From Levilactobacillus tujiorum (lineage in GTDB: Bacteria > Bacillota > Bacilli > Lactobacillales > Lactobacillaceae), in assembly GCF_012641185.1 (NCBI RefSeq), contig NZ_JAAXLK010000024.1, positions 1 through 41,324 of the forward strand: a stretch of 41,324 nt of DNA, written 5' to 3'. The position numbers were made by a program, and so were the translations under genes. Below the pieces are notes generated by a model. It ran no database searches. It was not told where the DNA came from and saw only the letters and a list, made by a program, of their open reading frames with translations. Below are positions 26,825 through 34,455 of this stretch, piece after piece (the first letter of the stretch is position 1; each line of letters begins with the position of its first letter).

Positions 26825-27740
26825 GCGTGGGAAAATGGATTTTGAAGTAAGCCGCCATGAGTTGGAGGTGGTGTTCAAGACTTAGCCGCTTGACGACCCC
26901 CAAGCCCGGAAAATGGTGCTGGTCATGGTAGGCGGCCAATTGTTCAGCCGCTGGTGTTCGCGTGGCTACGGGCTGTTGGGGCAACCATTCGGCTAGTTGG
27001 GCGACTGCTTGGAAAAATTTTTCTTTAGGGTGGCGAAAATCCGTCCGGTCGGTGGAGACAAACCGATGAATCCGTAGCTGATCGCCGCGAAAATAGGTCA
27101 GGTGCAGGGTGACTGCCTTGGCGGGATAGCCGTGTTCGCTGTAATGACTGCCCCCGATGGTGTAGTCGCTGAAACCAGCGTATCCGTTCAGTTCTGCGAG
27201 TTGCCAGTCGTTACTGAAGAAGCCGTCGGTAATGTCGGCATAGCTTCGGTCGTGCTCTGGTACCCACGCGTGGTCAAAGAGGCTGATGGTCGGCCGCGTC
27301 AACAGCTGACGGATGCGGGCCTCTGGTGGAACCAGCACGTAATCAGGATGGGTGAGCCACCCCGCCGCTTGGGCAACTTTCAATTCGTCATATTGGCGGG
27401 CAATCAAGAGAGTGGTTTGATCCGGTGTTGCCAGAATCTCAGTGGGAATCAACGTGGGGGTCAGAACGTGGCCTACGATGAGCTGCGGGCTGTCGCGGTA
27501 CGCTTGCCAGTCGTAAAGTTTTTGCTGGGTTAACGCATAATCACTGACAGTCGGATTGGCGATGACCACCACGGGATGATCGTGATTGATAAACGCGCTG
27601 ATCGTTTGCGGCAGCCCCCGAATATCACGGACGGGTTCAATGATGGGAATGATGTTAGCCGGCAAGATCTGTTGTTCCGCAAGGGCTTTGAGCGCTTGGA
27701 GGTCATATTGACGCCCCCGAAAGTAAGGAAAGTAAATCAT
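26817..27740 (-). CDS. sce7725-family-like protein, function unknown
   Basis: The N-terminus YFPYFRGRQYDLQALKALAE followed by IIPIIEPVRD is what I know from the sce7725 family, a group of about 300-residue proteins of unknown function named after a Sorangium gene. It has 307 residues and no signal peptide or membrane segment. The downstream part contains SLFDHAWVPEHDRSYADI and a conserved-looking DYTIGG motif. It is the last gene of a three-gene operon, six bases behind a nuclease-like gene, with AAAGGAG inside the end of that gene. A DNA-related role is inferred from the neighbours only. Confidence 0.75.
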   Translation of the reverse strand: MIYFPYFRGRQYDLQALKALAEQQILPANIIPIIEPVRDIRGLPQTISAFINHDHPVVVIANPTVSDYALTQQKLYDWQAYRDSPQLIVGHVLTPTLIPTEILATPDQTTLLIARQYDELKVAQAAGWLTHPDYVLVPPEARIRQLLTRPTISLFDHAWVPEHDRSYADITDGFFSNDWQLAELNGYAGFSDYTIGGSHYSEHGYPAKAVTLHLTYFRGDQLRIHRFVSTDRTDFRHPKEKFFQAVAQLAEWLPQQPVATRTPAAEQLAAYHDQHHFPGLGVVKRLSLEHHLQLMAAYFKIHFPTQK

Positions 27741-27746
27741 GATGGG

Positions 27747-28430
27747 TTACTCCTTTAGCCGGCGTTGCAGCTGATAGACTTCCAAGTTTAAGGCATCAAC
27801 TTCGGTCTGCAAGGCGGTCACGGCGGTGGACTGCGTATCATCAATGAATTGATCGTAAAAGTTGCGGTCGGGATCGTAAATATCGTAGTGTTGATGGCGT
27901 TTCTTAAGTTCTTGGTAGAGCCGCTCCGTACTGTACTGTTGCAGGCCAGTGGCCATTTGCTTGGCTTTGTTGACTTCACGTCCTTGAGAGGCGATGAAGC
28001 GCGAAATTAACTGCTGCTCCGGCACTTGTAACGCTTGTCGCCGCGGTGGACGGGCAACCGTCAGGTATCCGGGCGCCACCGGGGGCTCCGTGGCGGTCGC
28101 GAGCATTTCTTTGGCGAATGGCCGGTAGATCAAGACACCAATACCAGCAGGAATCTCAGTCGCGACCGCCTGATAGAGCTTGAAGGGCAGTACAAAATAA
28201 TTGTAGTGACCAACAAAGGAGAGCTTGGCCTTAGAGTGAAAATCAGACTTAGTCACTTTCAGTTCGTAGCAGCGCCATTCCACGGAATGGTCGGGTAACT
28301 CCTGATAGCTCAGTGTATCGACGATGCCAGCATCATCGGGCATGGTCACTTCCTCCACCGGCGTGGCGCCGTTCTCCCGACAATAATAGTAGAGTGTCTG
28401 TTCCAACGCTAACGTTAATTTAGTCTTCAT
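27747..28430 (-). CDS. PD-(D/E)xK-type putative nuclease with C-terminal coiled coil
   Basis: A 227-residue protein. IVDTLSY (Asp38) and CYELKVTKSDF (Glu56-x-Lys58) give the D...ExK catalytic pattern, followed by SKAKLSFVGHYNYFVLP, a block I know from phage and mobile-element proteins of the restriction-endonuclease-like fold. The C-terminus forms a heptad-like coiled coil (VTALQTEVDALNLEVYQLQ). I chose the ATG at 28430 because AGGAGG lies 7 nt upstream; a longer frame to 28547 has no such site and runs within the helicase gene. It overlaps the helicase gene by 11 bases, so the two are translationally coupled. Confidence 0.72.
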   Translation of the reverse strand: MKTKLTLALEQTLYYYCRENGATPVEEVTMPDDAGIVDTLSYQELPDHSVEWRCYELKVTKSDFHSKAKLSFVGHYNYFVLPFKLYQAVATEIPAGIGVLIYRPFAKEMLATATEPPVAPGYLTVARPPRRQALQVPEQQLISRFIASQGREVNKAKQMATGLQQYSTERLYQELKKRHQHYDIYDPDRNFYDQFIDDTQSTAVTALQTEVDALNLEVYQLQRRLKE

Positions 28431-30795
28431 GAGGCGCCTCCTGTTGCCAAAATTGCTGGACTGCTGCAGTGAGCTGTTCGGGACGATAGAGCCGCCGAAA
28501 ATGCTGCCAATGTTGAGGATAAAGGTGCGCGTAACGGGGGCTCGCAAACCGTTGATCCATCAGGAGAATGATGCCGACGTCTTGCGCACCGCGAATGAGC
28601 CGGCCGGCAGCTTGGAAGACATTGTTAAGGCCAGGAAGCTGATAGGCGAAGGCGAACCCTTGATGTGATTGCTCATCGAAGTAATCGCGAATCAGATTGG
28701 TCTCAGGGTTGATGCCAGGCAGGCCAACGCTGACCACCCCCACGCCAATGAGGCGATCGGCTTTCAGGTCAATGCCTTCCGCAAAAATTCCGCCAAGTAA
28801 CGCAAAGCCCACGAGGGTCGTGTCCGGGTGAGGTTGAAAATTGGCTAGAAAGGCCGTGCGATCCGTTTCCGCCATCTGGGCTTGCTGGACCACGGTCTTG
28901 ACGTGAGGATAGGCCATTTGAAAGGCTTGTGTGACATCGAGTAGGTAGCTATAAGACGGCAAAAAGATGAGATAATTGCCCACTTTGCCGTCAATTAGCG
29001 TTTTAATGGCCAGTAAGATGTTGGCTAGGTTGGCATTGCGCTGTTTATAGGTCGTTTGGATATAGTTAGTGACCAAAATCGCCTGATGTTCGGGTTCAAA
29101 CGGCGAGTTTAAGCGATAAGCGAGGCTTTCGTTATCACCGCCCAGGACCGTTTGATAGTAGCTCATAGGCGATAGGGTTGCGGAAAACAGCACGGCGCCG
29201 TGGCCGAGCGCCAGACTATCAGCGAGAAAGGCGCTGGGGTCCAAACACAGTTGTTTAATCGTGATATTGCCGTCCTCAATGGTTAGCCGCATGCGGTAAG
29301 TGTCGTCATAGTATTCGCCGATGCGTTGGTAGCTGATCGCCGCAAAGTAATAGTCGAGAATACTCTGGGTGAAGGGCGTCTGCGGTTGGTCGACTAGCCA
29401 ATCGTGAATTGCCTCGACTAGGCGTCCAAGGTCGTGGTTGAAATCTTCTGGCGGCGTGAGAAAGGTGCTGTCTGTCTGGCCGTCGTCGAGTAAGGGGGCG
29501 ACGATGTCGTCGAAGGTTGCCCGCAGATCTTGAAGACGGCGGCGGAGCTTAGGTGTGGCCTGCTCAAGGTCTCTGCTCTGGTCAATTAACCGATCTAGGG
29601 GTCGACTGGTCAGTGCCGCAGAATACATATCACGCGAGCGGCTAACGAGGTTGTGCGCTTCATCAATCAAAAAGAAGTTGTCGGGATCTTCCGCGGTAAA
29701 GAACCGTTGGAGGTGAACCTGAGGGTCAAAGAGGTAATTGTAATCCCCAATGACGACATCACAAAAGAGGCTCGCATCCAGCTGAAATTCAAAGGGATCG
29801 AGGGTGTGTTTGCGCGCGTATTTTTCGATGACGGGCCGGGTGAGCTGGTCATTGTTTTGAATCAGGTCCAGTAATGCTGGCTTCAGGCGATCGTAATACC
29901 CCAGCATGTAGGGATTCTCATCGGGCGTCAGATCGGCTTCTTCGGGAAATTGGATTTTCTCTTTGGCCGTAAGCGTGATGCTTTTAAGCTTGAGCCCCTG
30001 CTGAGCCATCAGACTAATGGCTTCCTCGGCAACCGTACGGGTACTTTGTTTGGCCGTCAAATAGAAGATCCGTTGAATGAGACCTTCGCCAATCGCCTTG
30101 ATGGTTGGAAACAGGGTTGAGATGGTCTTGCCGGTACCAGTTGGGGCTTCCGCAAAGAGGCGTTTGCTGGTCAGAATCGTCTTGTAAACGGCGACAGCGA
30201 GTTCTCGTTGACCAGGACGGTAGTGACCGAAGGGGAAGGTAAGCTTTTGTATCGTCGGGTCCCGCCGATCGCGTAAATCGGAACGGAACTTTAGCCAGGC
30301 GACGTACTCGGCGATGACTTGATCGAAGAAATCCTGGGCAGCTTGCCGGGTAATGACTTGATCGGTCTGCGTCGTGGTCTCCGTGTTGGTTTGAAAGTAA
30401 GTCAGGGTCAGCGTAACCGCGTTTAACTCAGGCTGCTGGTCCATTAACAGGTAGGCGTAGAGCTTGACCTGCCCCCAGTAAAGCGTGAGGGTATTGTCGC
30501 TGAGTTGGTCGAAGACGGTTTCGGACGTTTTGATTTCTTCAATAGTTGCGGCATCGTCCGTGAGGGTCACGCCGTCTGCCCGGCCGTGTAGGAGGTAGTC
30601 GACGCCGTTAAGGGTTAAGGCTTTGTCGAGATAATATTCTTTTTGGTAGTTGGCATCACGTTGTTTTTGTAGACGACGGTGAATGCGTGCGCCTAATAAA
30701 GCCGTATTCTGGCTGTTACTGGTGCTACCTAGGTCACCGGTACGTAAGGTGAATTCGACTAATTCACGCACGCCTAATTTGATTGGCAAACCCAC
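28420..30795 (-). CDS. Cas4/RecB-like nuclease fused to Rad3/DinG-family helicase
   Basis: A 791-residue two-domain enzyme. Residues 1-180 carry a PD-(D/E)xK nuclease of the RecB/Cas4 type: GARIHRRLQ, GRADG (Asp74), EEIKT (Glu87, Lys89) and QVKLYAY (Gln109). The remainder is an XPD/DinG superfamily 2 helicase with Walker A APTGTGKT (Lys223), DEAH at 378-381, FSATLSPMSYY, and the motif VI block QAAGRLIRG. The four iron-sulphur cysteines usual between motifs Ia and II are absent. I place the start at a GTG at 30795 with GGAGG four bases upstream, because the ATG at 30822 lies inside the -10 element of the promoter. First gene of the operon. Confidence 0.85.
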   Translation of the reverse strand: MGLPIKLGVRELVEFTLRTGDLGSTSNSQNTALLGARIHRRLQKQRDANYQKEYYLDKALTLNGVDYLLHGRADGVTLTDDAATIEEIKTSETVFDQLSDNTLTLYWGQVKLYAYLLMDQQPELNAVTLTLTYFQTNTETTTQTDQVITRQAAQDFFDQVIAEYVAWLKFRSDLRDRRDPTIQKLTFPFGHYRPGQRELAVAVYKTILTSKRLFAEAPTGTGKTISTLFPTIKAIGEGLIQRIFYLTAKQSTRTVAEEAISLMAQQGLKLKSITLTAKEKIQFPEEADLTPDENPYMLGYYDRLKPALLDLIQNNDQLTRPVIEKYARKHTLDPFEFQLDASLFCDVVIGDYNYLFDPQVHLQRFFTAEDPDNFFLIDEAHNLVSRSRDMYSAALTSRPLDRLIDQSRDLEQATPKLRRRLQDLRATFDDIVAPLLDDGQTDSTFLTPPEDFNHDLGRLVEAIHDWLVDQPQTPFTQSILDYYFAAISYQRIGEYYDDTYRMRLTIEDGNITIKQLCLDPSAFLADSLALGHGAVLFSATLSPMSYYQTVLGGDNESLAYRLNSPFEPEHQAILVTNYIQTTYKQRNANLANILLAIKTLIDGKVGNYLIFLPSYSYLLDVTQAFQMAYPHVKTVVQQAQMAETDRTAFLANFQPHPDTTLVGFALLGGIFAEGIDLKADRLIGVGVVSVGLPGINPETNLIRDYFDEQSHQGFAFAYQLPGLNNVFQAAGRLIRGAQDVGIILLMDQRFASPRYAHLYPQHWQHFRRLYRPEQLTAAVQQFWQQEAPHED

Positions 30796-30817
30796 ATCGC
30801 CTCCATTTCTGGCAATA

Positions 30818-30846
30818 AGCATACCATACTTTGACTTAATTTTGAA
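30818..30846 (-). promoter_or_regulatory. Promoter of the helicase operon
   Basis: On the minus strand TTCAAA (30846-30841) and an extended -10, TGGTATGCT (TATGCT at 30823-30818), are 17 bp apart. Transcription would start a few bases before GGAGG at 30804-30800, which supports the GTG start. Confidence 0.55.
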
Positions 30847-30893
30847 CGCGTGTTCGCGGGGAGATCAGACTTTGTGAAAAAAGGTGAAAAGTG

Positions 30894-30922
30894 TTGGCTT
30901 TCGTAATGTAATCGCTTACAAT
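30894..30922 (+). promoter_or_regulatory. Promoter overlapped by a consensus-perfect cre
   Basis: TTGGCT at 30894-30899 and TACAAT at 30917-30922 are 17 bp apart. TGTAATCGCTTACA at 30907-30920 satisfies every fixed position of the cre consensus TGWAANCGNTNWCA and overlaps the -10, predicting strong CcpA repression. Confidence 0.75.
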
Positions 30923-30943
30923 AGAAACTAAGAGGTGATCACG

Positions 30944-31207
30944 ATGAAGACAATTGGATTCCCATTATTTGAAGAGATGCCAACCGTTGACGAGGCCCCA
31001 GCATTTGAAAAGATTTGTCGAAAGCATGCTAGCAAGGCGACCATTAAGATTCGTGATATCGAAATTGATCCGAGCCAGCAAGATGAAGTTGTTGATCTGA
31101 CAGACTACGCTGGACACTATGTTCGGATTGTCGCGGAAGGACCGGACGAAGCATTACTAGCGGGGGCTTTACACCAGCAGTTGGCGGCGGATAAGTGCTG
31201 CTACTAG
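30944..31207 (+). CDS. Small protein with faint HPr-like C-terminus, unknown
   Basis: An 87-residue acidic cytoplasmic protein ending in CCY. The C-terminal half (ATIKIRDIEIDP, then GHYVRIVAEGPDEALLAGAL) resembles the last strands and helix of HPr, where VTITAEGxDExxAlxaL is usual. The HARPA phosphorylation motif of HPr is missing, so this would be a non-phosphorylatable relative at best; chance similarity is possible. The ATG at 30944 follows AGAGGTGAT. A perfect cre over the promoter ties the gene to carbon regulation. Confidence 0.65.
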   Translation: MKTIGFPLFEEMPTVDEAPAFEKICRKHASKATIKIRDIEIDPSQQDEVVDLTDYAGHYVRIVAEGPDEALLAGALHQQLAADKCCY

Positions 31208-31271
31208 TCACTTGACGTTGTCCCGAGGATTCGCTAAGCTCGAGTTAATTCGATTTTGAGGAGACTTAGCG

Positions 31272-31475
31272 GTGAGTGAAGAACAGGTAGCAAGATTATG
31301 TGAAATTGCCCCCAAGTACGGCTTGTATCTGGAGCATACGGGGGTGGTCATCACCAAGGTCAACGACCAGCAAACGACGTTGGACACGACCAAATACATG
31401 CCCGATCAATTCATTGATCTGTTGACCCAAATTATCGGTACCAATATGAAGGCAGATTTGTGGGATTGGAAATAG
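31272..31475 (+). CDS. Small protein of unknown function
   Basis: A 67-residue soluble protein starting at a GTG (31272) with GAGGAG 8 nt upstream. The sequence ends in MKADLWDWK and has a mixed alpha/beta look without known motifs. It is 64 nt behind the cre-controlled small gene with no terminator between, so it may share its transcript. I do not recognise the family. Confidence 0.6.
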   Translation: MSEEQVARLCEIAPKYGLYLEHTGVVITKVNDQQTTLDTTKYMPDQFIDLLTQIIGTNMKADLWDWK

Positions 31476-31482
31476 TAAAAGA

Positions 31483-31605
31483 GTGCGCCACAAGACGTTT
31501 AGATCCTGAGCATTAACGTCATTAAGAGAAAAATCCCGAACTTGGATTTTTTCTTAATGGGGTTAAGCGCAGGGATCTGTCTAGTGGCGCACGTTTCGGC
31601 TATGT
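31483..31605 (+). repeat. Structured repeat family C, copy 2
   Basis: An outer 9-bp stem (31483-31491 with 31584-31592) encloses AGATCC/GGATCT pairing (31501-31506 with 31573-31578) and a long hairpin, 31520-31536 with 31544-31559. The loop region AATCCCGAACTTGGATT is shared with the other copies. It ends with CGTTTCGGCTATGT. Confidence 0.75.
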
Positions 31606-31725
31606 GAGATGGAAGCGTAACTCTCGAGCATTAACGTTATTAAGAGAAAAATCCCGGGTTTGGATTTTTTCTTAATAGCGTTAAGCGGAGCTGGCTGCCT
31701 CTTGGCGCACGTTTCGGCTATGTAG
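31606..31725 (+). repeat. Structured repeat family C, copy 3 (tandem)
   Basis: Follows copy 2 with a period of 118 bp, measured from the GAGCATTAACG block at 31508 and 31626. The hairpin 31637-31653 with 31662-31677 is nearly identical to copy 2, and GTTAAGCGGAGCTGGCTGCC follows as in copy 1. The 31726-31848 stretch after it shows no gene. Confidence 0.75.
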
Positions 31726-31848
31726 AATAAGAAGGCAAAGTGGCCGCAAAAGTAGCCAGCTAATAATAGGCTGAGTTTATAGCTATTGAAATCAAGCGTT
31801 AAGGTCAACCATCAATGATTCTCCCAAACAAATCTGGGGATGCAGAAA

Positions 31849-31895
31849 AAATATCGTTAGTTCAGCGACTAAAAGTCAGTGAACTAACGATATTT
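31849..31895 (-). terminator. Terminator of the 116-residue protein gene
   Basis: A 16-bp perfect stem (31849-31864 with 31880-31895) with a nested GACT/AGTC hairpin; the A run at 31846-31851 gives the T tract on the minus strand. Confidence 0.8.
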
Positions 31896-31899
31896 GCGT

Positions 31900-32250
31900 T
31901 TAAGCTTCTTCCCAACGGTTAAATTCCTTGGGATGACTGCTCAGATAATTAATGGCTTCTTGAGCTAACGCCTGTGTGGCTGCGTCGATGTCGGTTGACG
32001 CGTCTTTATCTTCGGCGTCTGCTTCGTCTCGTAAGAATCCGGAGGCGAGGTCCAGGTACTTGGTACGTCGGCCCACACCGTTGTCCTTAAACAGATCGTC
32101 CAAGCCGTTCAGATTGTCTTTGCCAGCAGTTGCGACTTGTTGCGCTAAATCTGGTTTTTCACCTAGCTTGGTTGCCGCATAGTCCATCAGAAAATCATTC
32201 ATATCAACGATGATGGCGTGCCGCGCCTTTTTTTCACTTTTGTTTGCCAC
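31900..32250 (-). CDS. 116-residue acidic protein of unknown function
   Basis: A soluble, Asp/Glu- and Ala-rich helical protein without signal peptide. It begins at a GTG at 32250 (MANKSEKKARHAIIVDMNDF) with AGAGGTGA upstream. I do not recognise the family. It has its own terminator and faces the pst operon divergently; the shared 270-bp region contains the promoters of both. Nothing in the sequence links it functionally to phosphate import. Confidence 0.7.
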   Translation of the reverse strand: MANKSEKKARHAIIVDMNDFLMDYAATKLGEKPDLAQQVATAGKDNLNGLDDLFKDNGVGRRTKYLDLASGFLRDEADAEDKDASTDIDAATQALAQEAINYLSSHPKEFNRWEEA

Positions 32251-32383
32251 TTCTGGTCACCTCTTATCTTAATTCTAGTCATTTTCGTAAGAGGGTGCAA
32301 TTAACGTCCCATAATTAATTGAATAATCGTGTTTGGGGGTTAACTACCGTAATATAAAAGAATTTGTTTGGATTTTGGCAACA

Positions 32384-32424
32384 TTTACCGAAAATTTACA
32401 CGATTGCTACGAATAATATATATT
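32384..32424 (+). promoter_or_regulatory. pst promoter with Pho-box-like direct repeat
   Basis: TTTACC at 32384-32389 and TTTACA at 32395-32400 repeat with an 11-bp period, the pattern bound by PhoP in Gram-positive bacteria. The -10-like TATATATATT lies at about 32417-32424, 17 bp further on. The pstS start is about 105 nt downstream. Confidence 0.5.
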
Positions 32425-32528
32425 CATCGCTTAGAATCAGGGTTGTAAGTTACGGGGAGGCATTTTGGAAAAGTTAAGTACATTTTCCAGAGTGGTTCTA
32501 CTACCTTTAAAGACATGGAGTGACAGAG

Positions 32529-33419
32529 ATGAATAAGGGATCAAAGTTAGCAATGGGGATTGCAGCAATTAGCTTATTGTTAGTAGGCTGTGGTAAAGCC
32601 ACGAGTTCAACTAGTAGTAAGGGAAGTAGCGAAGCACTTTCTGGTAAAGTAACTGCCGTCGGTTCAACTGCTTTACAACCACTGGCAGCTAAGGCGGGGT
32701 CTAACTTTACCGCTAAGAACAGCAAGGTTAACTTGACCGTCCAAGGTGGGGGCTCAGGAACTGGGTTAAGCCAAGTCCAAGCCGGCGCAGTTTCAATTGG
32801 TGACTCTGATATTTTTGCTGAAGAAAAGGCTGGTATCAAGGCTGACAAGTTGACTGACCACAAGGTGGCCGTCGTAGGGATGGCCCCAGTTGTCAACAAG
32901 GATGCTGGTATCAAGAACTTGAAGATGGCACAAGTTAAGCAAATCTTCACGGGTAAGATTACGAACTGGAAAGAAGTCGGTGGTAAGGATCAAAAGATCG
33001 TCATCATCAACCGGGCTCAAGGAAGTGGGACACGGGCAACCTTTGAAAATGCTGTACTGAAGGGTGCTACGGCTGTGAAGTCACAAGAACAAGACTCCAA
33101 CGGTGCCGTTCAAAAGATTGTTTCCACGACGCCAGGTGCCATCAGCTACTTAGCCTTCTCATACTTCACGAACAAGTTACAAGCCGTTTCAATCGACAAT
33201 GTAACGCCAACTGATAATAACGTTCAAACGAACAAGTGGAAGATCTGGTCTTACGAACACATGTACACTAAGGGCAAGCCTACTGGTGCTACTGCGGCTT
33301 TCTTGAAGTTCATGAACTCCAAAGATGTTCAAAACAGTTTAGTTAAGGATATGGGTTACATCAGTATTCATGATATGAAGGTTACTAAAGATGCTAAGGG
33401 TGTTGTTACCCAAAACTAG
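32529..33419 (+). CDS. pstS: Phosphate ABC transporter substrate-binding lipoprotein PstS
   Basis: Captures inorganic phosphate outside the membrane and delivers it to PstCA. The lipobox LLLVGC (Cys about residue 21) ends a short signal peptide. Conserved ligand-site segments are AVGSTALQPLA near the start of the mature protein, GGGSGTGLSQVQAG, and NRAQGSGTRATFEN. It has 296 residues from the ATG at 32529, which follows GGAG at 32517; an in-frame GTG at 32520 has no room for a binding site. A terminator-like hairpin separates it from pstC, so it should be made in excess. Confidence 0.95.
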   Translation: MNKGSKLAMGIAAISLLLVGCGKATSSTSSKGSSEALSGKVTAVGSTALQPLAAKAGSNFTAKNSKVNLTVQGGGSGTGLSQVQAGAVSIGDSDIFAEEKAGIKADKLTDHKVAVVGMAPVVNKDAGIKNLKMAQVKQIFTGKITNWKEVGGKDQKIVIINRAQGSGTRATFENAVLKGATAVKSQEQDSNGAVQKIVSTTPGAISYLAFSYFTNKLQAVSIDNVTPTDNNVQTNKWKIWSYEHMYTKGKPTGATAAFLKFMNSKDVQNSLVKDMGYISIHDMKVTKDAKGVVTQN

Positions 33420-33450
33420 GCGCTAAACCTTCAATCGGTAGTTGTCACAG

Positions 33451-33485
33451 AGTGAAGGTGCGATCATAGCACCTTCACTTTTTTT
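33451..33485 (+). terminator. Intra-operon terminator between pstS and pstC
   Basis: An 11-bp perfect stem (33451-33461 with 33469-33479), 7-nt loop and seven T. It is immediately followed by the pstC ribosome binding site AAGGGGGAG. Partial read-through would lower permease relative to binding protein. Confidence 0.8.
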
Positions 33486-33501
33486 AAGGGGGAGTCACTT
33501 A

Positions 33502-34455
33502 ATGGAACAAACTAATTTTCAACTAAAAAAACAAGATGCACAATCAGATGAGTGGGAAGCGCAGTTACATCACGCGACGAAAGCCACTCGTGAAGATTGG
33601 ATTGGCCGCGGGATCAGTTATTTCTGTATTGGAATTATCATCCTCGTGGTGGCATCGATGCTGTGGTTTATCACCTCTAAAGGGATTGCCACGTTTACCC
33701 AAAATCACGTCAGTCTGTGGAAGTTCCTATCGGGCACCAACTGGGCACCTGATCAGGGACAGACGGGTGCTCTGCCAATGATCTTAGGATCGTTTGCGGT
33801 GACCTTTGCCGCTGCAATCGTTGCAACCCCGTTTGCAGTGGGAACGGCCATCTTCATGACTGAAATCTCACCGAATAAAGGCCGGAAATTTCTCCAACCA
33901 GTGATTGAATTACTAGTGGGAATTCCATCCGTGGTCTATGGATTCATTGGATTAGCAGTCATCGTGCCGTTCATGCGCCATTTAGTTGGTGGGTCCGGAT
34001 TTGGTATTATTTCTGCCACTTTTGTCTTGTTCGTGATGGTCTTGCCGACGATTACGTCAATGACCGTGGACAGCTTGCGGGCAGTACCACGCTTTTACAA
34101 GGAAGCTTCTCTAGCCTTGGGTGCCACCCGTTGGCAGACCGTTTCCCGGGTAATCTTACGTTCGGCTACCTCCGGGATTCTAACCGCCATTATTTTCGGA
34201 ATGGCACGCGCCTTTGGTGAAGCGCTGGCCGTACAAATGGTGATTGGTAACGCCGCAATTATGCCGAAAAACTTGATCTCACCAGCGTCAACGCTGACGA
34301 GTCAGTTAACGACGGGAATCGGGGACACGATTGATGGGACATTGCCTAATAACGCCCTGTGGTCCTTAGCCCTGATTCTGCTATTGATGTCACTGGTTTT
34401 CAACGCCTTAGTGCGGATTATTGCTAAGAGGGGGCAACTCAAACATGAACGCTAA
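33502..34455 (+). CDS. pstC: Phosphate ABC transporter permease PstC
   Basis: One of the two membrane subunits of the high-affinity phosphate importer, with about six membrane segments in 317 residues. The binding-protein-dependent transport motif (EASLALGATRWQTVSRVIL, with EA...G) that contacts the ATPase is intact near residue 205, and LVGIPSVVYGFIGL is typical of PstC. I chose the ATG at 33502 behind AAGGGGGAG; an upstream in-frame start at 33442 would place the terminator hairpin inside the gene. It overlaps pstA by 11 bases. Confidence 0.94.
   Translation: MEQTNFQLKKQDAQSDEWEAQLHHATKATREDWIGRGISYFCIGIIILVVASMLWFITSKGIATFTQNHVSLWKFLSGTNWAPDQGQTGALPMILGSFAVTFAAAIVATPFAVGTAIFMTEISPNKGRKFLQPVIELLVGIPSVVYGFIGLAVIVPFMRHLVGGSGFGIISATFVLFVMVLPTITSMTVDSLRAVPRFYKEASLALGATRWQTVSRVILRSATSGILTAIIFGMARAFGEALAVQMVIGNAAIMPKNLISPASTLTSQLTTGIGDTIDGTLPNNALWSLALILLLMSLVFNALVRIIAKRGQLKHER

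Noticed and set aside
27102-27533. A 143-codon plus-strand ORF opposite the sce7725-like gene
   Set aside because: It is an antisense shadow of a well-supported gene with its own ribosome binding site and operon context.
31483-31725. CRISPR array
   Set aside because: There are only two units of 118 bp, each internally folded, without short repeats and unique spacers; no cas genes are near.
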